DNA from: Ciona savignyi
Taxonomy: Eukaryota > Chordata > Ascidiacea > Phlebobranchia > Cionidae
Reading direction: 5' to 3'
Length of the DNA: 64,000 nucleotides
NCBI GenBank assembly: GCA_000149265.1
Contig: CH003310.1
Location: 84,433-148,432, forward strand
Notes under the pieces: model-generated
Databases searched by the model: none
Seen by the model: the letters and a program-made list of their open reading frames with translations, nothing else
Told to the model about the DNA's origin: nothing
In this document: in pieces, positions 40,058-51,222 of the stretch
Layout of the letters: each line of letters begins with the position of its first letter
Numbering within the stretch: the first letter of the stretch is position 1
Program-made: the position numbers and the translations under genes

Positions 40058-40158
40058 CGGGTTAAGTTTCGAACCCATAATGGGCTCGTTGGTAATACCG
40101 TTTTGTATGTAATTCGGTACATGTATCGGTCGCGTTTATCATTCGGTCACGCGACCGC
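40058..40158 (-). repeat. SINE family B, minus copy of an inverted pair
   Basis: Reads in reverse as GGTCGCGTGACCGAATGATAA ... GAGCCCATTATGGGTTCGAAAC. It keeps a near-consensus B box (GGTTCGAAACT). With 39921-40018 it forms an inverted repeat that could fold into a long hairpin. Confidence 0.78.
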
Positions 40159-42175
40159 AGTAATTACAGGAGTTAGCAAGTTGCCAAAAATATTAAACCG
40201 ATTTTATGAGTAACAAATGCCGCAATAGATCTGTTTGAAAACGAGTTCAAGTGGGTCAAAATGATGGACACGTTCTAACCAGTGTTTAAAACTGAAGTTA
40301 AGACCGACATAACCAGGTGGTCGGGTGACTTTAATTGCTGTGAATTATTTTAATCCTACGATTGAGTGATGTGATGTTCTTGGCTGTAAGTGGAAGTCGC
40401 GTGAGGGACGTATTATGAGAAGCTAGTAGCGACGGAATAATACGTTTTACGCCTCCAACACCGGTAACTTGACTGTTATTACCTTGCCCGCTACAAATCA
40501 CTTTGCAAAATTATTACGACTTTGCTCATTAACTAGCACTTAACGATGGATCGTATAATTACAGGAGCATACAGCGACAGCCGGCAATAACGCACTAATC
40601 AACATCCGGAGCGTAGTATAACGATGGTGGGTGCCAAACAGTACTGGGTTCGATACCCACCGTGCCATACCTTTGCATGTTTCCCTTCCCGGAAAAAAAT
40701 ACATATATATGACTTATTATAGGATCCTTACCTGTGAAGGAAATTCTCTTCAAATTTGCGTCGTCTCTGAGTATCCTTTCAACACTTCCCACAGGTCCTT
40801 AATATCCCTACTGTTGTTTTGCTTGATCTGATGAAAAATAATTTAGGATAAGGGTTTTGCATAAATAAAACAACGGTAACAGATACTAAATGTGTAATTC
40901 ACGTCAAACTAAATAATCCTAACGATAAACCTCCCTCGAATCAACGCATTGCGTACATATTCAGAGACCATCTAACCCCATGACTTGACAAACGTCTCAC
41001 CTTTCTTGTTATACAATTCGAAAAGCGATTACAAGATGTTTGTTATTCTTTCTGCTGGCGCACTGACCACCCAGCCTGCTTAGAAACAGTTGGAACTAGG
41101 TCGCGCTTTCACCTATGCTCACTTTGAAACGAAAGGCGCTTATATCAGCCATCCAAGGTGCTCACTCACACTACAGAAAGCAGATTTAAAGGATGGCCCA
41201 TTCGTCGGGTAAATCAAACTCAACTATCGGGTGGAAATATTCGCCGTCGCGGTGCAATCGTTCAATTCTTGGGCTGTTAACGCTATACACCTCTTGCGCG
41301 TAAGTTACAGCGATTATTGTTTTTTCAAGCGTGATTTTCGTGTTTTCGCTCCTTCGTTACATTTAAAACGATGAGAACAGTTAAATAAAATGAAAGCAGG
41401 AAAGTGCTAAAAATACATGATTTAAAACACACCAGTAAATACACGCGTTATAACGGGATGAAATAGGAGACCGTTTTAACAATTTGATATTTTACGGACA
41501 CTAGGTTATTTCGGCTATTAGTGAACAAAATATAAATTAATGACGAAATTCTGATTTTTCATCGATGAAATATGTAGTGGTTTTCGGTGGTTTGCATTTT
41601 GCGTGCCAGACTGGTTAATCACGGGGTTCGAAATATAGTGGAAACCTGTACAAAAGCGTGCTATTTGTATACGGGGGTTATAGCGTTAATCCCAATGCAC
41701 ATAGAAGGGTTCGGACACGCTCTGTGCTATTTCTGTGGTGTTAAAATAGCGAGCCGGTACGAAACAATGAGTCAGTCTCTTTCATCGATTATTCCCGACC
41801 AGCTCTATACCTCGGTGGCGCCCGGTCGGCGCCGGCCCGAAACAAGTCCTCCGAATGGCGCCGACTGTGTTCAGAGAGCACCTTCTCTGCAGGACCGGTA
41901 TAATGGCCCGTCTTACACCGCCGCGCGCGACAATTAGATAGATATTAAAGGGCAAAAGGCGCTGGGTAAAACGAAACAATAGCCCTCGCTTACGCAAACT
42001 TCTTAGGAATTCCAAGCAAATTTGACAGCCCGACAGGCAGACGTGAAACGAGACAAATGTTTTAGGTTGAATACGATGTTGCTGCTAAGTCGTATCTGGG
42101 TTGATGAGGACGATACTAGCGTTGCTCGTATAAACACTTCCCCACACTTTACAGACCTTTGAAGAATTAAACTGA

Positions 42176-42292
42176 TTTAACCGACGTTGTGAAAAATGTT
42201 TTAACCGACATTCAAAATGTTAAAACCGACTTTTAAAACGTCTTACCTCGGTTTTAAATATGTTAACCGACGTTTAAACTGTTTTAATAACG
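42176..42292. repeat. Short tandem repeat with ACCGAC units
   Basis: About five diverged copies of a 21-24 bp unit (TTAACCGACGTTTAAAATGTT-like). ACCGAC recurs at 42180, 42204, 42225 and 42266, with one decayed unit between the last two. Confidence 0.7.
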
Positions 42293-44514
42293 TATCACAT
42301 CAACATATTGAATATTTGCGTGTCTGCCAGGACACCTGTTGTTGTGAGGACTAAAGCAGTTATCGTTACCTCGACCTTTAAAAACAAAACTTCAAAAATG
42401 CCTTTACCCAATTAGCAAACCGAAATGGGGAATTGCTCAGCGGCTAGAAAACCTCAAACTCTGTTTTGCGCTAAACATTACAGTCGAGCGAGATTCCTTT
42501 TCGGTATAAACACCTCAGCAGTTGCACCTGATGTAAAATTATGTCTCACGTCGTTATATTTTATGGTGTCATCTTCAAACAGATTTAAAAGTTGCGACGT
42601 TAAAAACAACCGATTTATAGTTTCTTAGTTTAACAGTTGCGAAAATCGTTTCTTCATATTTTAAGTTAGGAAAAGCGTAATCGCACTAATCGTATGTATT
42701 TAAAACTTGCAGGTGGTAAGTATCTGAGATAATCTGCTGGAAGTATATACATATCATCCTATGCTAATTACATAATAACATATTGCTTAAACTTCATCAC
42801 TAATTAATTGCTTTAAACTGTATGTTTTAAATTTTACAGCCATGTAAAGAGTGGCGACCAAACTGTATTCTTGCTGCTATAGTTAACTAAATTCCTTTTT
42901 AAAATGTAGCATCAAAAATATTAACTGCTCGAATTAGGTATAAACTTCTGCCGTCGGTAGCGACACTATTTCCCGCCGATCGGAACTACGAATTTCCGAT
43001 GTCTGATGAGTCGATCTCTCTCTAATAGTAACTAGAAGGCGACTTGTCGGCGACGCCTTCCCTTCTTTTGAAAGTCAGCCGAGGTTTGTGTGATTTGCGA
43101 TTTCTTTGTCACTTCTACCTGACTTGATTCCCATATCTTTCAACACCATACAATCCAAGGAAACGACCACGCAGCTTAAAAACGCTTTGAACAAATACCT
43201 CCACATAATTTATTTTAAAATCCGACCACTGGTAAATTCTCTCAATGGCCAGCGGGTACCACAATATCTAATTTATCAGAAAACGATCGTTAGGTTTTAT
43301 ACAGATTTTCTCATCCTTTTTCTTTCGTACATAAACTCCACACAGACGTATTATGATCCTCTGCCTTTTACTTCTTTGGGAAATATTCAGCAAGCGCTTT
43401 TAGTTTGATACGCGAGCTCAGCCTTTTTTGTAGCTCTCCATCAGCGAACTGTCAAACGCGGCATAAAGTAAACCTTGGCTAATATCCGACTCGAGTATAT
43501 GGAGATTCAATTAGGAGAATAAAGCGGGAAATAAAAGCTCTCAGCTGAACAAATACAGCACGGATACTTAAAAACGCTATTTAATTGAAGATTGACAGCT
43601 AAACACACGAACACTATTGCGAGGCGAGTTTGCTTTTGATACGGCACATAACTTAATAGCCTGTAGTATTAACTCAAAGGATATGTTGTTGATCCGGATA
43701 CAAACTCCGAAGGTCACGATCAGCACTTTATCGCCATCGCGCGGACGAAAAACACACGGGATTTGTAACTTTTAGTTGACAGTTTTGTGACACGCCAAGT
43801 TAGTAAGATAACATCGTCGGATTAGCAAAGTTGTGGCGTTAAAACGCCGTGAGAAGGGAGTGTTGGAATGTATATAAAAACACTTCTTGGGGTCAATTTG
43901 AAAGCTTTTAACCCTTCCGGAAGTTAAGCAAGATCACGACCGATCCTAGTCGCAGTTGTTTGCCCAACCATGCTTTAATGGCGGGCACTAAGTGTCGTAT
44001 GGGCTGTATTACTCAAATGATTGAAATTTAGGGCGTTGCGCTATCTCGATTTAATTAATTTCTTTGGAATTACTCGCATCCACAGTCATAAATAATAAGA
44101 CCGGCGTGTCAAACCGTTTATAACACTTAATTGGCAAACTTTAACATTCACCAAGCTTCGCAACGTCAAAGTGTATGGGATTCTCCTCTCAAATTACTTC
44201 AGCCTTGTAAAAATTTGCAACGTTTACCTTGAATGCGAGACACGGAAAATGGAAGCTTTTGTCTTGATTTTATTGCCTGATAAATTGCCCCATATTGCTT
44301 TGATTGTTTGAGTAATATTCATAAATTTGGGCTTTTGTGGCATCTAAGCAAATGCCAATACAGGATAATAGGTGACAGGACGCTGTTTGATAAGTTATTA
44401 ACGTTCACGCAGTTGGCAAATGTTTATTAATAATACAGGGGTTTCAGACACACGGTAGCTTACACTGAAATTAGGTTATATATTGTGGTTCAAAGGTAAC
44501 AGACGTAGTACTGT

Positions 44515-44570
44515 CGTCTGGCCGAATGGTTAACGCCACCCACACATATAACCGAATTATATAAGCGAAC
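44515..44570 (+). repeat. SINE family B fragment
   Basis: Only the head is kept: TCTGGCCGAATGGTTAACGCC, then CCGAATTATATAAGCG. The B-box half is absent. Confidence 0.55.
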
Positions 44571-44837
44571 AGGCGTTTTCTTACTTAATATATATTCTGC
44601 ACTGTCAAGAGAATCAGTGATTTAAGCCAAATCGTTGAGCTACCCTGCCACACACGCAATACGAGCCAGCGAATTCTCCCTGATACAGCAGGAGTACCCA
44701 CCTCGGTCACCGAATACCAACTTTTGCAAATGACTAACCCTTCGGTTGTTGGGCAGTGCACCTAAATGTATTAGCTGTTTAAAAACACGCAAGGACCCAT
44801 ACCATGATATTGCAACGATGGCATATGACGGTTTTAG

Positions 44838-45068
44838 GTGTTCTGTGGCCGAATGGTAAACGATACAAATACTGACTTTTATACAAAAAAACATCTTAGT
44901 GATGAGCCCATCATGAGTTCGACACATAGCACGGTGGATAGTTTGGCTTGTAATCAGATTAAAACTGGTGCATTATAATGGAGGCGTTGCTAAGACAGTT
45001 TTTGTATATATATAACTCGGTGTATGTATTGCTCGCGTTAACCCCTCGTCGGCCATATGACCGTATGT
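44838..45068. repeat. Inverted pair of SINE family B copies
   Basis: A plus copy at about 44838-44945 (TGTGGCCGAATGGTAAACG ... GAGCCCATCATGAGTTCGAC) faces a minus copy at about 44980-45068 (GTTGCTAAGACAGTTTTTGT ... CGCGTTAACCCCTCGTCGGCC). This is the second convergent B pair in the window. Confidence 0.65.
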
Positions 45069-45496
45069 GATTCGAATTTTTTATTAAGTATGTAAAAATG
45101 TATTTTCCCCAAAACTTCTTTAAAAGCGGATTTTTATAACTAGCTATAACTTTCATACTGCAAATTTTCATTCATATAAACACAAAACATCAAGTGAACT
45201 TTAACATTTACAGTCAAACCACAAAAATATCAACAAAACAATGTCTCATCACCGATGCAATGCACTCGATCATCGTATTACACATAACTACATCTAGTAC
45301 ATGTAATTAATGCAATAGGCGTGCAAAAGGTGCACGGGCCATAAATTCCGGTTCGGTTCACTAAAAACAAAAACATTTTGTTACAGAATCTCGACCACCG
45401 GTTCAAAACAGATAGAAAAATAACTTTAAAGGTGCGGTATGCGGCACAATTCGTTACATTTGCTTGCGTGTTATTGTAATTAATCTGTCTATTTTT

Positions 45497-45600
45497 TACT
45501 GGGTCAAGTTTCGAATCTGCGATGAGCTTGTTACTAAGACCGTTTTTATATGAAATTCGGTATGTGTATCGGTCGCGCTTACCATTCAGCCACACAATTA
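45497..45600 (-). repeat. SINE family B copy
   Basis: Reverse reading gives GTGGCTGAATGGTAAGCGCG ... TAGTAACAAGCTCATCGCAG and GATTCGAAAC. A and B boxes are mildly degenerate. Confidence 0.7.
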
Positions 45601-46515
45601 ATCTCGGAATACACCCCACGACGCGACATCAGTGGCCACCGTGGAGCTTACAAGTACTTGGATATAATCCAGGCATCTCCGTATGCCTTAACCTCTCGTT
45701 TGGCTTCTGAACCCACGCATTTAAAAGGGGACATGTTATTTTTGGTTGTGTGGTTTCCTCGAATTCGACATTTGAATTTCGATGGTGGGTGTTTGTCCCC
45801 GAACGATCGCGTACAAATGTAACAGTGTGTGGTCGTGCAACGTAACACCGTAGGTCCACGGGTGGGGTGACCTCTCACAGACTGTAGGAAATCGTTCAAA
45901 ACAAGTCTCTCTGGCCATTTGAACCGCCATAAATGAGCGGTAAAAGTGAAAATTGGCGAAAAGCACATTCCAGACGCGCAAAATGTCGAGTATCACCTTG
46001 CTGGGCCCAGGTGCGTTCTCGCCGTTCGCGCAGTCTTGATATCAGTCATCCGGTGAATTTCAAATTTCAGGAAATATTCAGGAAGCAGTAAAGATCATTT
46101 TACATAGCATTCTCAACACGGTATTTGTTTATTAGATTTTTCTGTCGCAATGTCTCATGTTCGACCATCATATTCATAATAAAAGGAAGGAGTTCCGAAT
46201 AATTGAACATGTAAACGAAACTTACGCACTGGGCAAACATCTATATAAAATTACGCAACTTTTATCACATATTATTGTGGTTATATGTAGGCGAGAGCTT
46301 TAAAATGCGTGGGCGTTATTTATTCTTAAGTTATAAATTCTAAATAAACTCAAATAGGTAAATTGAATGGGAATTTGTTATATTGTGAAACGTCGGCGTT
46401 ATATAAACGTTTTATATCAATTTGCTTTCCAACCTTCTAAAATGTTATAGCCAATCTAGACCTTGCAAATTCAATGTCTAGATCCGATAAAACGGTGCGT
46501 TTAATAATTCATTCG

Positions 46516-46521
46516 TTTATT
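46516..46521 (-). terminator. Polyadenylation signal of the GDF1/3-like gene
   Basis: AATAAA on the minus strand 92 bases after the stop codon, a usual distance for a short 3' UTR. Confidence 0.6.
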
Positions 46522-46612
46522 AAGATTCAACGCTAAAAGGATTGTCCCGTCGGATTAATCACTGAAAAATATGGTAAATTGTTGGGCCAACGATAAAAAC
46601 TCGGTTTGGCTA

Positions 46613-47850
46613 TCACCTGCATCCACAAGCCTCTACGACCATATCCTCGTAGAGTTTTAAAACGACGTTGTCTTTTTTATCCAAATACAACATCGACACT
46701 GAGCTTAGTCGAGTGGGGACACAGCATGGTAATGGTGTGTGGGTCGAATCAACTGAATTCATCATAGTTATGAGCATTGCGTGGTTAGTCCCGTTTAGTT
46801 TTCCGCTCAAAGGGAAGGGACATTCGCCAGCGCACCTGTAAGACTGGAAGGACCGAGGGGCGATGACCCAATCCGACCAACCCAACTCTTCAAAATCGAT
46901 CCACATTGAATGACGTTGACAAATTGAACTCCGAGTGGCTCGGATGGATCGTTTCAACGCCACCGCGTGGATAGTTTCCTCCGTATTTGACCGCTTATCA
47001 GCGTTCTCTAGATTTTCGATTTTTGGTATACTTTTTAAAGGCACCTGGTGGGGATTTTCTTCCGAATTTGACCGCCCATCAACGTTCTCTTCATTTGTGA
47101 TTTTTGGTGTACTAGATTTTATATTTTCGGCTCGTTTTAACGCCACTTGGTATATATTTTCCACCATTTTACCATCGATTTTTGGTTGATTGTTCCCAGA
47201 TCGGGGATTCATTGGAACATCGCTTGCTAATTCCCTTGGATTTGTGCTTGCGACACCCTCATCTACTGTACCACATTGACTTTTGTCTATTGAAACCAAC
47301 AGAAGTCTCGGTTGACCTGAACCAAAGCCTCCCCACTTACAACTGGCCCAGTTGTCGGATAAGTTGATTGACCACTCCGACACGTACGTTTTCGTCACCA
47401 GCAAAACGTATCTTGAACCCTTAATTCTGTCACCGCGATGAAACGCCTCTCGCCTCCATTTCTCTAAGACCGGGAATACGTCCAGAGGATGGGTCGAATC
47501 CGCATCCGAATGACCGTGGTCATATGTCACAGTTCTGCTTGTAATTTCGTCGCCAAGAAATTCTTCAATTTCACCCATTAGAACGTTCCCTGTAAATCGG
47601 TCATTTCTCGTCGATTTTGAAAGTTCCAATTTGGCGTTCAATGCGTTCCAATATTCCTCCGCCACTGCATGCACGCGGTACGTGTATCGCAGCCCATTAT
47701 GACGTTGCCACCACTTCGCTCTTCCGTCGTTCGCGCCCGGTACAGCGGCGTACACAATAGCTGACGTGACTTTTTCAATTTGGGGAAGTACCCCGAAGTG
47801 ATAACGTAACTCGATCATCGTTGTCAAACCGTCTTGGTAAAGAATTCTTC
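46613..47850 (-). CDS. gdf1/3-like: GDF1/3 (Vg1/univin)-like ligand, exon 2
   Basis: TGF-beta family ligand precursor. This exon, after TTTTGCTAG, holds most of the prodomain, a long linker with internal repeats, overlapping RxxR cleavage sites (RSIR and RATR just before SSICQRH) and a mature domain with the seven cysteines (CQRH, YRCAGEC, PCCVP, ACGCR) in the last 102 residues. VIAPRSF, LPCCVPTRLSSVSMLY and LYEDMVVEACGCR resemble vertebrate GDF1/3 and nodal-type ligands more than BMP2/4, which supports a Vg1/univin-class assignment. ADMP is the main alternative. Total length with exon 1 is 573 residues, long for the family because of the linker. An NGT sequon lies in the mature domain. The linkage with BMP2/4 fits the GDF1/3 call. 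Confidence 0.9.
46922..47200 (-). repeat. Coding repeats in the GDF1/3-like linker
   Basis: Three diverged units of about 30 residues lie between the prodomain and the mature ligand. Each begins with PKI and ends with a V-A/P-L-K-R/S motif (YQVALKR, HQVPLKS, HAVALKR). Acidic ENxDxRSNxEE segments separate them. The DNA repeats with a period of about 90-100 bp. Confidence 0.75.
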
Positions 47851-48919
47851 CTAGCAAAATAGAATCGTTACATCACAGCTCCGAAATAGTATAATCCTAC
47901 ATTACAGGCATTCCAAACACGTCATTGTAGCTATTTAGCGCCGTAAGAACAGACGAATCGGTTATCACTAAATGTTGGCACATGCCCCATAGCACAACAT
48001 ACGAACGTGTCAAAATACCATAATTAGAGCTGCCGACTTTCCAGGCATGTGAAATTCACAAACACTCATACCAACCATTGACATTTATCGGTATTTTTCA
48101 CGCACAATGTCAGAACCGTGGTGAGTTTAAGCCATCCCCTCAAACACACTTAACAAGAGGCGCTTTTAATGCCTGTCAGTTTTTGTTAGCTTTATGCTAA
48201 GCCGTCAGTGCCACGTCCTTATCAGGTGTAACATTAGCCCACCTGCCCAACTGCTAATGTTGATTGAACGTGGCAAAAGCTGTGAAACTCAACCCGTCCG
48301 CGACCCACGGCGGGAAATCAAGTGCATGGTTAACGTGATAAAGCTATACTGATCACGCGACCACCTGTCCTGCGGGTTAAATACCATCTTTAGCCCACGT
48401 CAGGCCCAATTTGGAATAGAAGAAATTTATTTTTTGTTTGTCCCGCTGTAGCCTTAACCCCCACAAAAGTCAACATATATTCGAGCATATCTTATTTTCT
48501 TAAAGTTCCTTTCCTAGGTGCCTATATTGGTATTTAAAAATTCCAACAATAAAAAGAGTTGAATTGAACTAAAAATATTTTTTTTATTTCAATTCACTTT
48601 ATTAATGGACTTTCAAGCACCAATAAATGCACATAGAAAGGCAGTAACTAAAAATTAAATGAAAAAAAAGCTTTTCGAACTTAAAAGTCAAACAGGCACC
48701 GTTTAATCCAAGGTTTAACTAGTCTGGGTGCCTCTTAACCTAATTGAATATAGGATATTACGAATAACAACGGTATGAAATAAATCCTATGCATAGCAAA
48801 TGACAGCGATAATTTATAAGTGCAAAATAACAAATATCGCGTCCGGAAATATAAGCACAGAACAAAAAAAGATAATAAATACTCAAATATAATTAACAAG
48901 GAATATAATAAACTCTCAC

Positions 48920-49403
48920 CACGGTTACGAAGACTTCGAACGACGTTGCCATTTTGTCCGGGCAACCGACACCCTTTGCCAGCATGGCTTGCCTGTTCCT
49001 GCATCGCCGTCAATATACTTGGCTGGAAGTCATCCTTCCCACCCAGCATACCGATCTCAGTGTTCGAAATCTGATTAGCGCTGAGCAAGCGCTGGAACTC
49101 GGATTCTTGCTCTTTTAAATACAACTCTCGCCTGTTGGCTTCAATGTTGCTGTAATGCGGTCGCTGGTCGGTGTGCGGACCAGTGTTTTGACCTAAAAAT
49201 CCATTCAAACCACGGTGCTGACGATAACTTGGCTTTGTCCCGGGTAGTTCAACAGGGTTGACTGTTACCTCCGCTCCAACATTTGACAAATCACGAAATG
49301 CAAATGACTCTTCTAACACAAGAATTGTGCACACTAAAATCAGCTTTACATGCATCTTGCATAGCTCGCAATCAACTGAACTTGCTTTCTCAATCACTCC
49401 CAT
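48920..49403 (-). CDS. gdf1/3-like: GDF1/3-like ligand, exon 1
   Basis: Encodes the N-terminus and start of the prodomain, ending GNVVRSLRNRG at donor CGTG/GTGAGA. The 1069-bp intron is phase 1, the same as in BMP2/4. Two starts are possible. Met at 49403 gives 573 residues with a polar 16-residue prefix. Met17 at 49355 begins a textbook signal peptide (MHVKLILVCTILVLEESFA) and is the likelier functional start, giving 557 residues. Read-through past the donor would end in hydrophobic intron sequence and is not expected. Confidence 0.85.
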
Positions 49404-49728
49404 TAACTCGTTCGTTCATAACGACCAACGAAACAGCTTAAAACAGTCGCTCACTAATTTAAGGACTCGATTTTTTCATGTTGTTCGAGAAACAATTAGA
49501 AAAACACTAGATAACGGTTCACGCGCTTACAGCTTTTGGTCTACAGCAACGTCGCGATAGAGAGGAACACGATAAGGGTTCGAAAAACTAGGTCTTGTTA
49601 TCGGGTTTCTTAGAATAATTTTACACGCAGGTAAACAAGCATCAGTGTTGTGTAAACGTATTTGTATTTGCGTGATCTCTCCCGAGATTCCAATGTTTCA
49701 TTATTTGTAAACAAGCACGTTCTCCTAA

Positions 49729-49845
49729 TGACGTATTAGTATCTTAGTGGGTACGATATACGGTTCATATTCCATACGTTACGTCATTCCATACGTTACG
49801 TCATTGTTCAGAATCCTCGACGATTTATTGCACGATATTACGTCA
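49729..49845. promoter_or_regulatory. Cluster of CRE/ATF-like motifs upstream of GDF1/3-like
   Basis: Three TTACGTCA sites (49779, 49796, 49838) and one TGACGTAT (49729) lie within 117 bases. Two sites belong to a perfect 17-bp tandem duplication (49770-49786 and 49787-49803). Such motifs bind CREB/ATF-type bZIP factors in animals; function here is inferred. Confidence 0.45.
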
Positions 49846-49852
49846 CCGACAA

Positions 49853-49860
49853 TATTTATA
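49853..49860 (-). promoter_or_regulatory. Candidate TATA box of the GDF1/3-like gene
   Basis: The minus strand reads TATAAATA, 450 bases upstream of the first Met. If used, transcription would start near 49825 and the CRE-like cluster would straddle the start site and leader. Confidence 0.35.
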
Positions 49861-50393
49861 GCAATGGCCGTTTGTCTTCAAAGGGATTTCAAGCACCAAA
49901 CGCTTTAATACCGAGTTTCACAACACTGCGATTAAGCCATATCTTTTGTTATTCAATCCTAGTGTGGTTTGGTTGAAGTTGAAATAGTTTCTGGCTTATC
50001 GCTAAGCCCAGATATAGGTAAAGCACAATGGCTCTCCAACATATTTCGGTACCCTCGCACAAAGCAACAAAGATTCTGTTATGATTTTTACAAGGATCGA
50101 CACGAAATTCCACAATTTACTAGTTCTTTTGCTCGATCGATTTTAACATAAAAAACAAGCATAAAAAAATCTTTCAGACGCTTGGGTCTGATACAAAATT
50201 TCCAACGAAGTGCATTTTGTCAATTTTTACAGCAAGGGTGTAATATTTTAAAATTAATTAAAAAAATTTAATTAAAATCAAATAAAAAGAATAATTATCG
50301 CCGCGCGCTCACTTTTATATTGTAACTAAAATTCTGTGTAATTCGTGCCCGAATAATGTATACTTTATTTTTAACTGGTTATCGTCTTTAAGT

Positions 50394-50468
50394 GTTTAGT
50401 TTAGTTTATGTTTTGAATCCACGATAAAAACACGAAGCAGGACCTTTAATACAAATGGAAAAAGAAAA
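50394..50468 (+). repeat. Interspersed repeat family C, copy 1
   Basis: Shares TTTAGTTTAGTTT and CCACGATAAAAACACGAAGC, followed by an A-rich tail, with the segment at 61405-61490 at clearly more than chance identity. No coding or tRNA-like part is seen; a short nonautonomous element is likely. Confidence 0.6.
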
Positions 50469-50689
50469 ATATATTTAGACACTTACTAACCAAAGAAACT
50501 AACCGCTGACTTCATTACGATTAATTGTTACACTTTTGGACATAATTACGTCCACTGTCCCCTGCAGGTTAACTATTGTGCTTATTTAATTCACAAGACA
50601 GCCATGTAATTCGAGAAAGGTAAAGTTGTACTATAATATTGGTGCAACTGAACGGTAGGTTATTAATGGTAACCGATTCATATACAGCA

Positions 50690-50792
50690 TGTATGGCAGA
50701 ATGGTAAGCGCAAACGATTGGCATACACAGAATTATATACAAAAAAACGGTATTTGGGACAGACCCACCATAAAAATGGTACCTAACCCGGT
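50690..50792 (+). repeat. SINE family B copy
   Basis: GTATGGCAGAATGGTAAGCGC ... ACGGTATTTGGGACAGACCC and a decayed B box (GGTACCTAACC). Confidence 0.6.
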
Positions 50793-51222
50793 TAAAATAT
50801 TTAAAAAATGTAGCTGACATACCTTTTCCAATGGACGGATGAACGGATGAAAACGTCGTACGACGATCTATTGTTTGATGGTCCACAGTTGCTAGTTAAA
50901 AACAAATCCTCACAATTGCTATATAATTAGAAATTAATCAAAAATTCTGCAAAAGTAAATTGATTTAATAATACAAATCTTTAGTTGTACCCCTTTAAAT
51001 TACCAGCTAATTTTAAGAATCCTATTTAGAACACAAACAACTGTAAAACAGCGCAAATTACGTTAAATAAACATTCTGCTGAAAAAAATAAAACAACAGC
51101 TCTATTATTACAGCATTGCCAAATGTAAATACGAGCGTCTATACGTGGTTGCCATTTCCCAAGCCTTGTTAGACTTGTTTTTATGCTAAATGAAAATGCC
51201 ACACTTACAGTTGCTATTTCAG

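Larger units (their letters stand above)
40160..46515. other. Interval 3' of the GDF1/3-like gene
   Basis: No exon supported. It contains a GC-rich patch with a hairpin (41815-41935), a tandem minisatellite (42176-42292), a 13-base 5S-rRNA-like motif (43918-43930) and several family B SINEs (44515-45600). ORFs of 90-116 codons near 41.6, 43.1 and 45.3-46.0 kb overlap other frames and show no domains. Confidence 0.5.

Noticed and set aside
41587-41937. 116-codon ORF across the GC-rich patch
   Set aside because: Its end is driven by high local GC, no domain is visible, and the start relies on a non-ATG codon.
43013-43080. CTGATGAGTC resembling a hammerhead ribozyme core
   Set aside because: The required GAAA after stem II is not in place and the flanking stems do not pair, so the core is incomplete.
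43106-43408. 100-codon ORF faintly like the C-terminus of a LINE reverse transcriptase
   Set aside because: Only a vague L-x-K-x-x-L-x-x-Y-L resemblance; no start codon, no catalytic motif and no neighbouring element parts.
45629-45996. Overlapping ORFs of 62-106 codons in five frames
   Set aside because: Many frames open at once without any domain indicates a stretch poor in stop trinucleotides, not coding sequence.
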